DNA of 64,000 nt from Thunnus maccoyii. Taxonomy: Eukaryota > Chordata > Actinopteri > Scombriformes > Scombridae. This document shows, in pieces, positions 37,201-49,929 of this stretch. The DNA is taken from positions 3,448,574 through 3,512,573 of the forward strand of contig NC_056537.1 in NCBI RefSeq assembly GCF_910596095.1, read 5' to 3'. The position numbers and the translations under genes are program-made. How positions within the stretch are numbered: position 1 is the first letter of the stretch; the number at the start of each line of letters is the position of its first letter. A model generated the notes under the pieces. That model did no database searches, had not been told where the DNA came from, and worked only from the letters and a program-made list of their open reading frames with translations.

Positions 37201-40200
37201 TAACGCAGAGAGAAGCAGATCTCCCCCAGGTTTTCTTCCTGCAGCACACAAACAAGACAGCAGAAACAAAAGTTGTATTACAACCATCACAAAATTCAGC
37301 ACAAATTTTCACTGCTTATTTCAAGCGAAAACAAAACAAAATAAAAAGACGAAAATATTCTTTTTGCTAAAAAAGCAGAAGGTAGTGGTAAATGACATAT
37401 CTTCTTATTCTTGTTTTGTATGACAAAAGAATATAATAACATATAAACATATTATGTATAACATATAATGTAAAACAACATTACTACAGATAAATTAACC
37501 TAATATCTAACTGTGTTGGTATGACCTACAGTTCCAGATAAATGTCACTTCTGGCTTCCATCTTTCTTTGGATTAGGGAACAGGGTTGAAGCTTTGGAAG
37601 AATAAAAGTCTTTTGATCCAGATAGTTGAAAGATTCTTTGAGGATTCTGGAAATACCTTTAAAACTGTGGCAGGTGTTTTTCAATGATCTTAAGGGTCTC
37701 TTTGAAACAACACAAGAGATTTATCTTTCAGAACGTAATGGTCATAAATGAGAAACTGGACTACCAAAGTTCAAATTCAGCAAATGCCTAAACACCTGTC
37801 CAGCCACTGTCACTTGCTTTATGAAATGTAGACCAGTGTGAAAAGGGAATAATGACAAAGAAAACCTCAAATTTGGCGGGTTCAGCGAGGTCCTGCCACT
37901 CCTCGATGACGTGGTTCCAGTCGACGTCGCCGAGCTGCAGCCTGAGCTCGCCAATGATGTTGTGTTTGGAGAATCTGTTGAAGTCAAACATCTGCAACAC
38001 CACCGTCGACTTCAGCAGCGTAGACTTGGCTATCTGGGAAAAGAAAATTACCCGTGTTAAAAACAGAAGCCTCTTTTTTTTGTTTGTGTTTGTTTGTAGC
38101 ATTGAGTTTAGATTGTTAAAAGGGTCAGTTCACCTAAAAATATGCCAAAACATCATCATGGAGATGAAGCAACTCAACAAAGAGGCAGAACATCTTGATA
38201 TCCTTTAGCTGAAATATTATTTCAGCTTTACCTGGTGTGTGACATGTAGCTGCAATTTACGATTATTTTCATTATCAATTAATCTGTTGACTATTTTCTT
38301 GATTAAACAATTAGTTCTTTAGTCAATAAATTGTTAGAAAATGGTGAAAAATGTCAATCACTGTTTCTCAAAGCCCAAGGTGACATCAGCAAATGTCTTG
38401 TTTTGTTTCGACCAATTTGGATGCTTTTGTCCTAAAAAGTGACTCAAAACAATTAATCGATTATCAAAATAATTGGCGATTCATTTTGTAGTTGGCAACA
38501 AATCGAGTAGTTGCAGTTCTGCTTCAAATAACGACCAAAATGGACGTAGCTGCACCTCAACATTTCTACTGACTGCTGCACTGCAGTTTGAAGCAGGAGA
38601 CAAAAACAAAGAGTTATGGGAAGGTTACTTCCTTGTGATGTCAACAGGTACGTTTTTAGGCAAGAGGCAAGATAGATGTTCAACTAGAGCGCCAGCAGCT
38701 GGAGGCGCCAAAGAGCTCACTCTATGGAGGGTCATTTTAACCAAGATTACCGGCTTTTACCTGGAAGTTGAAATGTTCGTTGAAGACGGGGTTCAGCGTG
38801 TGTCTGAACACTTTGGTCTCGCAGGTTTTGGATTTGTCAGGACAGATGTAGACTTTCACGTAGGGGTCAGAGCTTCCTCCCAGGTCCATGGCCTTCAGGT
38901 TGGCGGCTTGTTTGATCCCCACAGTGAGCTGTAAACAGAGAGAGTTATGAGCACAGAACAAAGATCATTTTCATTATTCATTTATCTGCTGATTATTATA
39001 AATGCTCATCACAATTTCCCAGAATCCAAAATGATGTCTTCAGATTGCTTTTCTGTCTGACCAACAGTCCAAAACCTAAAAATATTCAGTTCACAACAAT
39101 GTAAGACAATGAAAATCAGCAAATTGTCACATGTGAAAGGCTGGAATCATCAAATGTTTGTTGATTCTGGTTTGAAAACTGACTTAGTTGCAATTGGGCT
39201 GTAACTAACAACTATTTTCATTATCAATTACTCTGTCGATTATTGTCTGTGATTCATCTAGTGGTTGTTTGGTCTATTAAATGTCAGAAAATGTGAAAAA
39301 TATCGATCACTGTTTCTTAAAGTCCAACATGACGTCCGCAAATGTCTTGTTTTGTCCACAACTCAAAGATATTCTATTTACTGTCATAGAAGACTACAGA
39401 AACCAGAAAATATTCACATTTGAGAAGCTGGAATCAGAGAATTAGGACTTTTTTCTTAAACAATGTCTCAAAATAATTAAGCGATTATCAAAATAGTTGG
39501 CGATTAACATAACAGTTGGCAGCAAATTGATTAATCGACCAATTGTTTCAGCTCTACTGTGAGTTATAGCAGAGGAGCTGCTCTGTAAAACGTCACCTCC
39601 GACTGATTGGCGTTGTACTCCAGAGAGTAGAGCAGCTTTCCTCTCTGTTGTTTGGTCGAGCCGTAGTCCACATCTGCCACATCAGGCTGAACCTGTCGTA
39701 CCACAGGAAACATCACACACATCTGGTTAGTGACGTCATGCAAACGAGGATGTCGGCCAAACCAAGATATGATTTGCCCACCGCTTTTTAAATTTATCAG
39801 GGATCAGTTTTTTCTGTATACTTCTGCACACTGTGACTGAAAGTTTAGCCTCAGTTTGCGTTTCTCATATATTATAATTAAACACCTTTGAGTCACAGGT
39901 TGAAGCATCTGTTTTTTCAGAAAAATAAACACCCAGCGGTCTTTAAAAACCAAGCTCATTTTTACAGTATCATGTGTTTCTGATTTTTAATAAATGATGC
40001 ATTTCCTCCGATTGCAATAAATAAATAAATAATTTAAATCATAAGCTGGCAAATAAATCATTGCTCTTTACTTCTTACAGGTTTATGTAGTAGCCTGTTT
40101 TGTTTTGAATTTGTTGTTTTCAATAAAGGAAAGTAAAAAGAAACTTGTAGATGTATAAAAAGTCACTCACCAGAGCTGCGGTGGTTTTTCCGTTCACTCC

Positions 40201-43200
40201 CTTCAAGTTGATCTTCTCATCGTTCTTATTCTGCCGCTTCTTCTTCTTCCCTTTGCAGCAGCACTTGATGCAGATACACAGAAGGCAGAGCAGAATCAGC
40301 AGACCACCAGCCGCAAAGATGGTGTAGATCGCCCATCGAGGCACTGCGGGAGACAACATGGACCGCCAGTTAGTTAGTTGTGTTATTTATTGTCATGCAT
40401 ACAATGATTGAATGAATTTCTGTTTTCATGTCACACCATTAATGCAACATACGAGTAACAACTTCCAGTCCAAACAGAAACAGATCATCAAACCACAGAC
40501 TGTATGTATGCAGAAAAACAAACAAAAAAAACCTTCATAACCGCAACCTGTATAGAACTTTTTGTTCTTAATGACCAGCAAAAATATCCATTTCACAAAG
40601 TGTTTTCATAATTTCAATATCTTCCATACAGAAGTAATCGTTTTTAGTTTTCTGTGATAATAATAATCATAATAAGGGGAAATAAATAAATAACTGACAA
40701 AGCTGATCCTGTTCTTCAGCACCAACATATCGTCCTGTTTCCAAATGTTATGGTCAGATATCACATCTCAGTCTGGCACATAGAGATAAATTTCACATAA
40801 TTTTCAGACACTACTAAACTCATTTTTGATTAAACCATATGTTCTAAATTAGGCTGGTTTAATAATTAGCTCATTATCTTGTTGACCCGTTTTTCTTTAA
40901 ACTGATAAAAAACAAAATCTGTAAACCAATATTCACTTTGTCGTTGAAAACATTCGCTTCCTCACACTCTGCTTTCTGAAATAAGGTGTGCAGGTAGATG
41001 GTGTGAAGATACAAGTGCCCACGTAAGTTCTTACATAACATCTCTAACAAAGAACTTCTGTCCCAAAGTCCACAAATAAACTCCGACACAAGAAACGTTC
41101 ACAGCTCAAAAAGTTTAGCACTTCAACAATCATATAATGAGCAATAAAACATGAAAAGGAATTTCTCTTCCACCTAACCTCAATCACATAACCAACTGTC
41201 TTTTCTGTTAACAGAGACCATTAAAGCTGCCTTAATGTACCTAACAGTCACATTCTATAATTTTATATTTCCATACAAAATGTTTTTCTTGAGCTGTACA
41301 AAAAAAGCAACAGGATGTTATTTTCTGCTATATGGGAAGGAAACAGAGTTGAAGTTTAAAACTTTTTTATTGTCTGACACTGGGATCGCTCCATCCACCG
41401 ATGACCTATTTAGAGTTTTGGAGACCGAGGACAGCCTGAGGCAAAATTCAGACAGCAATTTGGGGCCAAATTCTCACTTTGCTCTAAAAACCACTTTGTG
41501 TCCATCAACTAGGGGTTCAGTCTAGTGTGTGTTGCTCCATTTCAGGTGTGGGACACACTTGCCTACTACCTGGTGGGGCATAAACGAACAAATCTCATGT
41601 TTGGATCCAAACCAACAATGAACTGATCTACTAACAAGTATTGTGTGTGTATCAAAGCCTGATATATCTTATTCCTCCGTTGTTGCAAAAAAAACTATTA
41701 AAAACAAGTCAGTGAGCCATATTGCTGCACTGGGAGACATGTTCCTTCATTATGAAGAGTTTGGTTACTTGAGTTTGTTTAGAAACGGCTCCAAAGACCA
41801 ATAACTGATAAGATTGTAACTCTGAGGATAGAAGTTCCTAGTACAGCAGATACAGACACAGAGGAATAAGATACTTTATCAGGCTTTGGATACACACACA
41901 ATACTTATAAACAGTTCAGGTTATTGTTGGTTTGGCTCTACACATGAGATTTGTAGACAATAAGAACAAGATTAGGTTAAAACCTGGTACATGGCTGGAC
42001 CGTGTATGAAACACTAGAGGGATACAGGAAGGGGCGACACATGGCGACCAAGCCCCCAGGAAGTGCGCTAGGCTTTGACTGAAGCTAATCACAGGGCCTT
42101 TCTTAATACCAAGAACACCAACTTGAATATTTGCCAGTTGGGAATTGGTAAGTTCGACTCAGGAGTACAAACTTCCGATGACGGGAGGACGCAGTTGGAA
42201 CAGCAGCAGCTCAGCTTCAACACACCTGCCTGACTGAACTGTGACAAAATAATGTCTCAAAGCTCCACTAACACTTAAAAAATACACACAAAACAACCTC
42301 ACTGACAGAGAGATGCAGTAAATTATGTTATTCTGTCTGTTATGTAGCTTAATAAAATAAAGTGACATTTAATAAAGATCTGTATCTGTACATATGGAGC
42401 TTCAGAGGCAGCTCTATGCAGTAAAAACATGAAGCTTCACTTTACATCCAGATAAATTAATGTGGCAGCTACAAGTGTTAGATTTCATCTGTGAGAACCA
42501 ACATTTATCTACCAAGAGGAATTATATCATAAATCAAAATATGCTGCGGAGACATTAGAGCCAGCGGTAAATCACCAAAGAGCCGCACAGATCAGTTCAT
42601 CGGATCATGTTCTCACCAGGATGACGACATGTTGACCAGCTGATCATCTCAGGAGTCGCTAGGCTGCTAACAGCTGAGATGATCGGCTGGTCTCACGCGG
42701 CCAGCAGCTCCTCATATCTCCAAAACATCTGAGCAAATTTCCAAATATGCATTATTTGGATAAACTGACCTGATATTGGCAATCTAAATGGTTACTTTCT
42801 CGCCTGATAAATATATATTAACAGCCATACAGTGAAAATTACAACAGATTGTAGCCTGGCTCAAATTTCCGCCATTGCTGCTGCTGGTTGGTGCACAATG
42901 CATTCTGGGATACTTGGCTGTCCCAAGCTTCAGGACAATGGTGTAACTTCATCACTCAGTCAGTCAGTCACAGACATTTGAGTTTAAAAGTAGAAAATCA
43001 CCAGCCGTAAACCTTTATGTGAAGTTTGTGTGACTTTGCTGCATTTTCAAACATCAGAGCTACAAATGGATGATGAGCTGATGACACATTTCTTTTCTCA
43101 TAAACTCTTTTTGGACACAGATGGTAACAAAGGTTTAATTACACCCATCTTTCCCAGTTGTCACCCAGTCTAAAAGCGTCTGAGCAGGTGAACAGCTTTG

Positions 43201-43435
43201 GTCCTAAACTCCTCCAAACAGGTCTGAGAAGGCTTTAGTATGGTGACTTACAGGGGATCTTATCCAGCAGATCATTGAAGAAGTTGGATATGGCAGCGGC
43301 GGCCGGGTTGACGGTGGCGTTAGTGTGGGTCAAGGTGGTGGAGAGGATGGTGGTGGGGTGCAGGGGTGTAGGGGTGGGTGCGGACCCTGAGGGTGGTGGA
43401 TGAGATGAATTTGGTGATGAATGGTTGATGAACAT
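34257..43435 (-). CDS. syt8: Synaptotagmin, best match synaptotagmin 8 (complete, 8 coding exons)
   Basis: Membrane-anchored two-C2-domain protein of vesicle exocytosis. Coding exons are 43252-43435, 40171-40343, 39597-39692, 38761-38928, 37866-38033, 37121-37238, 35562-35695 and 34257-34493, giving 425 residues plus TGA. A Ser/Pro/Thr-rich luminal N-terminus has glycosylation sequons (NHS, NSS, NAT). One membrane span lies at about 65-87, followed by a palmitoylation-type Cys cluster ([11 protein letters not shown]). C2A is about 140-262 and C2B about 264-410. C2A has Asp166, Asp172 and Asp224, but Asn226 and Asn232 where synaptotagmin 1 has Asp. C2B keeps all five Asp (297, 303, 357, 359, 365) and the polybasic stretch [14 protein letters not shown]. 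The name rests on proximity to tnni2 and the reduced C2A; another synaptotagmin of the 1/2/5/8 group is possible. The donor after exon 5 is weak (GAG|GTTTTC). An acceptor at 43462-43463 shows there is at least one upstream 5' UTR exon. Confidence 0.9.
34848..35035 (+). repeat. Dispersed repeat, family H, in the last synaptotagmin intron
   Basis: AAATCTCATGTTTGGATCCA through GAACTGATCTACTAACAAGT and TATCTTATTCCTCCGTTGTT is repeated almost exactly at 41588-41740. Confidence 0.75.
35870..36385 (-). mobile_element. Dispersed repeat, family B, inverted copy
   Basis: Reverse complement of the element at 15658-16200 (TTTGTAGAAACGCTGTCAT, GGTGGCAGTATTTCATTGG). It lies in a synaptotagmin intron. Confidence 0.75.
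36430..36965 (+). repeat. Dispersed repeat, family C, longest copy
   Basis: Its first part matches 24000-24235 and its second part matches 62063-62396 (GAAGGAGACTTTAGC, GGATGCAATCAGGCTCAGTG), so it joins the two partial copies. Confidence 0.7.
38248..38525 (+). repeat. 'ATCGATTAA' repeat, family D
   Basis: Starts GCTGCAATTTACGATTATTT and ends near AGTAGTTGCAGTTCTGC. The internal part matches the other copies. Confidence 0.75.
38965..39560 (+). repeat. 'ATCGATTAA' repeat, family D, one fragment plus one full copy
   Basis: A diverged fragment (38965-39150) is followed by a full copy from GGGCTGTAACTAACAACTAT to AATTGTTTCAGCTCTACTG. The right end is about 35 bp from the synaptotagmin exon 39597-39692. 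Confidence 0.7.
41582..41960 (+). repeat. Dispersed repeat, family H, with an inverted second arm
   Basis: The left block (41588-41740) matches 34848-35035. The block at about 41875-41960 (ATAAGATACTTTATCAGGCT, ACATGAGATTTGTAGACAAT) is a diverged reverse complement, so the element has inverted arms. Confidence 0.65.
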
Positions 43436-44325
43436 GATGAGGAGGAATGAAGAGAAGAGCCCTGGAAGCGAGAGAGAGGTGAAACAAGTTGATGTTGGGA
43501 GTTAGTCTGGCCTCTAGTGGTTAACGGGAGGTTTTACTTCCTGTCTCAACCTTTGTGAGATGAGTTAAAGAATAATTCAAAGCAAACACACTGAGGAAAC
43601 TATGAGTAAATCTTCAAATAAAAACTAAACAATGATGTGAAATTATAGTTTTAATGCAAAGTCTTATTCAACAACCTGCATGTATCTGTTTCTGCTTAAT
43701 AAAACGTTTCCTCCACCGCCCCACAAAATATCTTCTTCTGAGAGTTGATTTAACTGTTTGTCCTCTTTCAGTAATAAGAAGCATCTTGGATTTCTGTGAA
43801 GTCTCTATCAGTAATGTTTGCTAATGTAACCTATTATTCAATCAGAAGCAAAATCAGAAACAGGTTTATTGCCCAGCAGGTTTTCAAATAAAAGGAATTT
43901 GCCTCGATGTTCAATCAGAGAAAAGATCAAATACAAGTCAAGTAATCATGAATATAAAATAGAAATTTACAATAAAAACATGTAAAATATGTTGACTGAG
44001 GAATGTGTTCATTGTATAAAGAGTACATGCAATAAGCAAATAATAATGTAAAATTTGCATTGATGTAATGTGTCAATTTAAGGAAAAAGGTAGAGATTTA
44101 TAGACTCAACAACTCAACATCGCCAGACTAGAACTTCGATATTGTACAATTCTACAAAACCATGATACGTTCAATTGCAACGTTATTAAAATTTCCACTT
44201 TTTGCAGTAAATGCACGTGGCAGTACAGTATGTTAATGGTAGGAAAAAATGTTATTTGCAGGTCAATCTATGAAGGAAAGTTGCACTTGTTTCCTCCACA
44301 TCCTGACTTTCCACCTTAATATATA

Positions 44326-45239
44326 CAGTATGGCTCATAAGTTTACATACCCTGGTAGAATTTGTGAAAAATTGGCCATTTATTGGAAAATATGACTGAT
44401 GATGCTGAAAACTTTTGTTTTATTTAGAGATAGTGGTCAGGTGAAGCCATTTATTTTCACATAATTGTGTTTTCCCTTTTTAAATCATAATGATAACTGA
44501 AATCACCAAAATGGCCCCTGATCAAAAGTTAATAAACACACAAGTTGACACACACAGGTTTAAATGGCTATGAAGGGTAAGTTTCCACACCTGTGACTTG
44601 TTTGATTGTAATTAGTGTTTATGTATTAATAGTCAGTGAGTTTCTCAGCTCTTGAGAGACTCCTGCACATTTCATCCAGGGCTGCTCTGACTTTACTGGA
44701 TACTGAGCCATGAGGAAAGCAAAAGAACTGTCAAAGGACCTGCGAGAAAAAGGAAGTTGAACTTTATAAATCAGGAAAAGGATATAAAAAGATATTTGAA
44801 AATGCCAATCAGTAGTGTTCAAGCTGTGATGAAGAGGTGGAAAATGAAGGGTTCTGTTGATATCAAACCACAGTCAGGTAGAACAACAAAGATTTCAGCC
44901 ACAATTGCCAGGAAAATTGTTCAGATTGCAAAGTAAAACCCGCATGCAACTTCAGCTGACAGTTGAATGTGGCTGTTTTAAGATGCACAATTAGGAGGTA
45001 CTTGAACAGAAATGGGCTGCGCGGTCAAGTTGCCAGAAAAAGCCGTTACTACGCCAACGCCACAAAACAGCCTGATAACAATACGCCAAACAGCACCTAC
45101 ACAAGATTCAAAACTTCTGGAACAAAGTTATTTGGAGTGATGAGACCAAAATTGACTTTTATCATCACAACTATAGACACTATGAATGATTCACATCTTA
45201 CAGATTGTGCAAGGGTATGTAGACTTATGAGTACAACTG
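44326..45239 (+). mobile_element. Broken Tc1/mariner element with TA target duplication
   Basis: The ends CAGTATGGCTCATAAGTTTA... and ...AAGTCTACATACCC (as read from the other end) are inverted copies. TA flanks both sides (44324-44325, 45240-45241). Transposase text is recognisable in different frames, for example SGRTTKISATIARKIV and a WSDETK motif near 45150. Stops and frameshifts interrupt it, and about 0.9 kb remains. Confidence 0.85.
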
Positions 45240-46439
45240 TATAAACAAAAAATGTATTCCAGTGTTGATACTGAACTTTGGCAAATCATCTCCTGGGGAC
45301 ACTGAGCCAAGACTGAATTCATCCACAGTCCTCTGACAAACCTTTTAAAACAGGTAAGAATGCCATCACATAACGTTGACATAAATCTATCAAGAGCTGT
45401 ATCTTCATCTTCCAAATACCTTTTCACTGTCTAAAACTGCCCCCAGTTTACAAAAAAACAAAAACATTTTCACGTCCAATTTTTTTTTTTTTCACTTTAC
45501 AGAAAATCCAATCATGTCTTCACCTTCCAAATGCCTTTTCACTGTTTAAGAAGTTAGTTTAGTTCAGGACTACAGAAGTGTCAAGAAACTGGTGACAAAA
45601 TGGCTGAATGTGAATGTAACGTTAACATTATTTTTCACATTATATACAGTTTTATCAAAGCGAACATAAAATATTGACCAATGATTTAAAAGTCACATTT
45701 TTGTGTCGAAACAGGAAGCTGTGTTGGTACATAATGCAGTGAGGAATAATTCAAGAATGTCCCATCAAGTTTTTTATGATTGAAGCCACCTAAAGTCCGA
45801 AAACGACATACTAGGAGTTTGAATGTTTTAGCCAATTAACTACATTTTGGCTTGAGACAATAAAATAATCCCAAAATGGCCGCCACTTCCAGATCAAACA
45901 TATGAAAAGTGTCGATCTAAGATTGTTTTTGAGTCACTTAGTTACACTGACAGTCCACAGCAAAGGGTTTTACTTCAGCCGTTTGGTTATTGAATGTCAT
46001 GCCTGATGAAGCAAAAGAAGGTAGAAAAAAGCGTCGCCATATAAAACCATTCACTGTCACACTATTTTTAAACTGGGAAGGAATTGGACAATGAAAAGTC
46101 TTAAACTGGAGTTTGGAGGTTTCCCAACAACAGTGACGTATAAAATCAAACAAACATTAAACTCCGCTGACATGACTGAGTGGAATTCCAGCCGCAGGTC
46201 TCCACCATGAACAAACAGCAGCAGCACATTAAGTCACAGTCTGATAACAACACACCTCACAACGTTTCAACACTGTTTCTGTGTTACCGCCTGAGGAATC
46301 TATCTGATAAAGAAGCAACATACACACAAAATACAATTTCCCAGCCACCAAACCTTCACATAAACCTGATTCTAACCTTAACAACATGAAACCTCTTAAA
46401 GTTTCAACGCTTAAACAACCTTTAGAGGAGGAGCCAAAA

Positions 46440-47670
46440 CATCCTCACTTTCCAAAAAAGGTCACAAAATGTCTTCACTTTTACAATTTTCAAAGAAAAC
46501 AAAACAAAACAAAAGAGAAACCTGTGTACTAAAAAGACTAACTAAAAAGAAAATATAATATTTTTGAAAAATATCTCAACTTTCTAATAATGTTGATGCT
46601 TTCCAAAGTCTCTTATCTTTTTCTGAAATATTCTCACCTCCCAGAAATATCTAGACTTTGCAGAAATGTTCTGGTTTTAAACATAAACATAGAAAAATAT
46701 AAGAATTTTTTTTTTAATGTCTGAACTTTCTAAAAATGTCCCTACTTTTTGTAAAATGTCCTTGTTTCCCAGAAATATCTCCACTTAGCAAAGAATGTAC
46801 TTACTTTCAAGAAATTACCTCCTTTTTTGAAAATTTCTTCATCTACCAAATATGTTTCCACTGTCCTCACTATACAAAAAACATTTTCACTTTATATAAA
46901 CACCCTCACATTTCAAAATTACCTGACTTTCCAAAAATGTTTCACACTTTCCCAAAAAAGTCAGGGTTAGGGTTTTTTGGAAACTTTGGAAAATGTCCTC
47001 ACTTTCCAGAAAAGTCTCCACTTTGTGAAAAATGTCCTATTTAAAAAAAAAACTTAGCAATTTCTTTTTTCACTTTACAAAAACGGACTCACATTTCAAA
47101 ATTGCCTGGCATTTCAAAAAATGTCAGTTTAAAAAAAAAAAGTTAAAAAATGCCAAAATGTCAACCTTTGAAAAAAGTCTTTCAAATATCTCCACTTTAC
47201 AATGTCCCTACTAATAAAAAACGACCTCACTTTCCAAAAATGTCCTAGTTTCGAAAACTTCCCCTCCTTTCAAATGCCTTTTTAATGTCTAAAGTTGCCC
47301 TCACTGTATACAATTATTTTAATTTTACAAAAAATGTCAGTCATAGTTTTCTAAAAATGTTCCTCACTTCCCAGAAAAGTCTTCACTTTGCAAAAATTTG
47401 TCCTTACTACTAAAAAATGTCTTCACATCCCAATTTCCTTTTCATTGTCTAAAAATGTCCTGTCATAATGAAAATGTCATAATTGTCAAAAAAAAATGTC
47501 CTACTTGAAAAAAATGTCCTCAATACACAGAAACATTTTCACTTTACAAAAACATCCCCACATTCAAAAATGTCTTTCTAAAAATGTTTCACTTTTTCTA
47601 AAATGTCCTCATGTCTCCAGAATGTCTCCACTTTGTAGAGACGTCCTTACTTATAAAAAATGTGTTGCTC
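46440..47670. repeat. Degenerate minisatellite (about 1.2 kb, unit about 18-30 bp)
   Basis: Recurring phrases of the type AAAATGTCCTCACTTTCCA, with variable spacing, fill the whole block. A few related units begin near 45440. Open frames inside (Cys/Phe/Pro/Lys-rich) are a by-product of the repeat. Confidence 0.85.
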
Positions 47671-48119
47671 TAAAATGTTGTTTGGTTGTCACACAGACAG
47701 AACTGGAAGAGCACAAACAAACACACAGCGTACTGAAGCTACTTGAAGCAAAGCTGAACAAACACCGCTGCTTCAGGAGGTTTGTCACTCAGTCAGTTTC
47801 TGTGTAAATATACTGATGAAGATTTTCATCTCAAAGAATAATGAGCTCTTAAATGGACTTGTGAGCAACACAAAGCCAGAACAGTTTTTTTTAATCTCTT
47901 TCATTCTGGTTTGGTAAAGTTCAACAGATATTTAAAGTTTGCTTCCTCATTTACGAGTAAATATATACAGCTGATTGGACAAATGCACCTCTGGCTGAGC
48001 TCCATCAGTTCACATTATATCATCTGTGAAGATTCTCAGTGATCCAGGTCATCATTATCCTCGATGTGTGGGGGGAGATTCCCAGGTATTTAACCTCTGT
48101 GGGGTCGTTATCAAGGTCA

Positions 48120-48590
48120 TTGTTAAGGGCCCGACCCCTCAGATTTATCTGCTGACCCTTTGGAGGGGCCTGACCCCTAGGTTGGGAACCACTGGACTAA
48201 ACTAGCTAACTGTATATAAAGTAGTGTAAACTAGCTCCACCTCCAGCAGCTACAACAGTAACATGCTGCTCTAACACTGATGCTTCACTATTAATAATCT
48301 AATGATGTCATATATAATAATATATCAGTCAGAGGGACCAAACCACTACTTTTACTGCAATACTTTAACTACATCAAGCTCATAATACTTATGTACTTTT
48401 ACTGCAATACTTTAACTACATCAAGCTCATAATACTTATGTACTTTTACTGCAATACTTTAACTACATCAAGCTCATAATACTTATGTACTTTTACTGTA
48501 GGAGGATTTTTCATGCAGGACTTTAACTTGTAATTGAGTATTTTTACATTGTTGTATTGGTACTTTTACTTAAAGGACCAGCTTGTAGGA
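48120..48590 (-). mobile_element. Inverted partial copy of the composite 'AAGTA' element, 45-bp unit expanded
   Basis: Reverse complement of 25690-26120. It includes the same junction with the nested hAT-like end (TTGGGAACCACTGGACTAAA). The 45-bp unit (ACTTTAACTACATCAAGCTC...) occurs about three times at 48350-48500, against about two in the other copy. Confidence 0.8.
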
Positions 48591-49009
48591 TTTAGTTGCA
48601 TCTAGTAGTGAGGTTGCAGATTGCAACCAACTGAATACCCCTCCTCCTCCCCTTCCGAGTGTGAAGGACAACCTACGGTGGCCACCAAACTCGCAAAAAA
48701 TGCAAGAGGTCCTCTCCAGAGCCAGTGTTTGGTTTGTCCATTCTGGGCTACTGTAGAAACATGGCGGCTCCGTGGAAGGGGACCCTCTGTCTATGTAGAT
48801 ATAAATGGCTCATTCTAAGGTAACGAAAACACAATGATTTTTATTTTTAGGTGATTATACACTAACTAAAACTTATGAATATTACATTCCATCTCTTCCA
48901 AGTCCGTTCTGCTAGATGCTACTAAATTCTACATACTGCACCTTTAAGTAAAGGATCTTGCAATGCTGCCAGAGTTAATGGTACATCATCATACAGCTTT
49001 AAATGTCTT

Positions 49010-49165
49010 ACTGTGCAGAAACAACAGTGCAAATATTCAGTTTACTGTCATGTCAGACAAAGAAATGTGTTAAATCACAACATCTGAGAAGCTAAAACCA
49101 GCACATTTTTGGCATATTTGCTTCAAAAATTACTAAAATGATTATTCCATTATCAAAATCTAGAC
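49010..49165 (+). repeat. 'ATCGATTAA' repeat, family D, fragment
   Basis: ATTCAGTTTACTGTCATGTC and GAGAAGCTAAAACCAGCACA match the internal part of the family. Confidence 0.5.
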
Positions 49166-49467
49166 GCAATGAAGATGCTTTTTTTTCTTTCTGAAACAGT
49201 TTTACTTCTACATACTGAACATTTTAGTAAAGAAAACCAAGAAACATGGATGAGAGGTTCTTTAAGTGCTCAGGAAAAAATGGAAATTTGAGCATTTTAT
49301 TCCACGACAACTGGAAGATTGCTGAGGTAGATCGTGTGACAAATGAAAGCTCCAGACCATCTCCTCAATGGATGCTCTTTGTCAACCAAAGCAGATCTAT
49401 ATTTTTTTTAAAATTTGGATCACAATTATTCGCCAAAATGAAGCTGTAAGTGAAATATTTTACTCAC

Positions 49468-49690
49468 TGATGCTGAGTTTTACAGAAATGTCGGCATCCC
49501 TGCTCGCTCTCACTAGAGGACCGGCGCCAAGACTATTTGTGGCGCTCAGAAAAAAAGGGAGTTGTGCATCGAGAACGAGTGAGGAGGAAGGAAGTGACGT
49601 CCAGCAGAGAGACTGGACTGGACTTTTTCCTTAAAAACAATCCTCAAACTGTTTGATCAGAGAGGAAACGAGCTGCTCCCTCATCTACAT
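49468..49690 (-). other. Candidate 5' UTR exon A upstream of the synaptotagmin gene
   Basis: The minus strand ends in CATCA|GTGAGT (donor 49462-49467), preceded by about 150 nt that is richer in CpG than its flanks. The coding part of syt8 begins after a splice acceptor, so a non-coding leader exon must exist upstream. This is one of two plausible candidates and its 5' limit is a guess. Confidence 0.25.
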
Positions 49691-49929
49691 CCACGCTGGC
49701 TGTAATCAGCAGGAAAACACAACAACAACAATCCATCTGAAGCAGCATCAGCAGGAACCTCCTTCCAAACATCCATCTGACTACTCAAACAGTGAAAGTG
49801 CTCAGTGACAAACAAGTTCACTGCCTGTTCTGCTCGCCTGAGGTAGACAACTGGAGTCAAATCCTTTACTTAAACTGCATTAACTCATTTTTTTGTCCAA
49901 TTTGGGGAACGAGGAGGAAACAAGAAACA

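Noticed and set aside
38473..38934. Plus-strand 153-codon open frame
   Set aside because: Spans the end of a family D repeat and the antisense of a synaptotagmin C2A exon.
46962..46978. Interstitial telomere-like AGGGTTAGGGTT
   Set aside because: Only about two units, within the minisatellite; too short to claim a telomeric relic.
46736..47807. Cys/Phe/Pro/Lys-rich frames resembling a repeat protein, and a CRISPR-like appearance
   Set aside because: Produced by the degenerate minisatellite. Spacers and repeats are not distinct and the host is a vertebrate.
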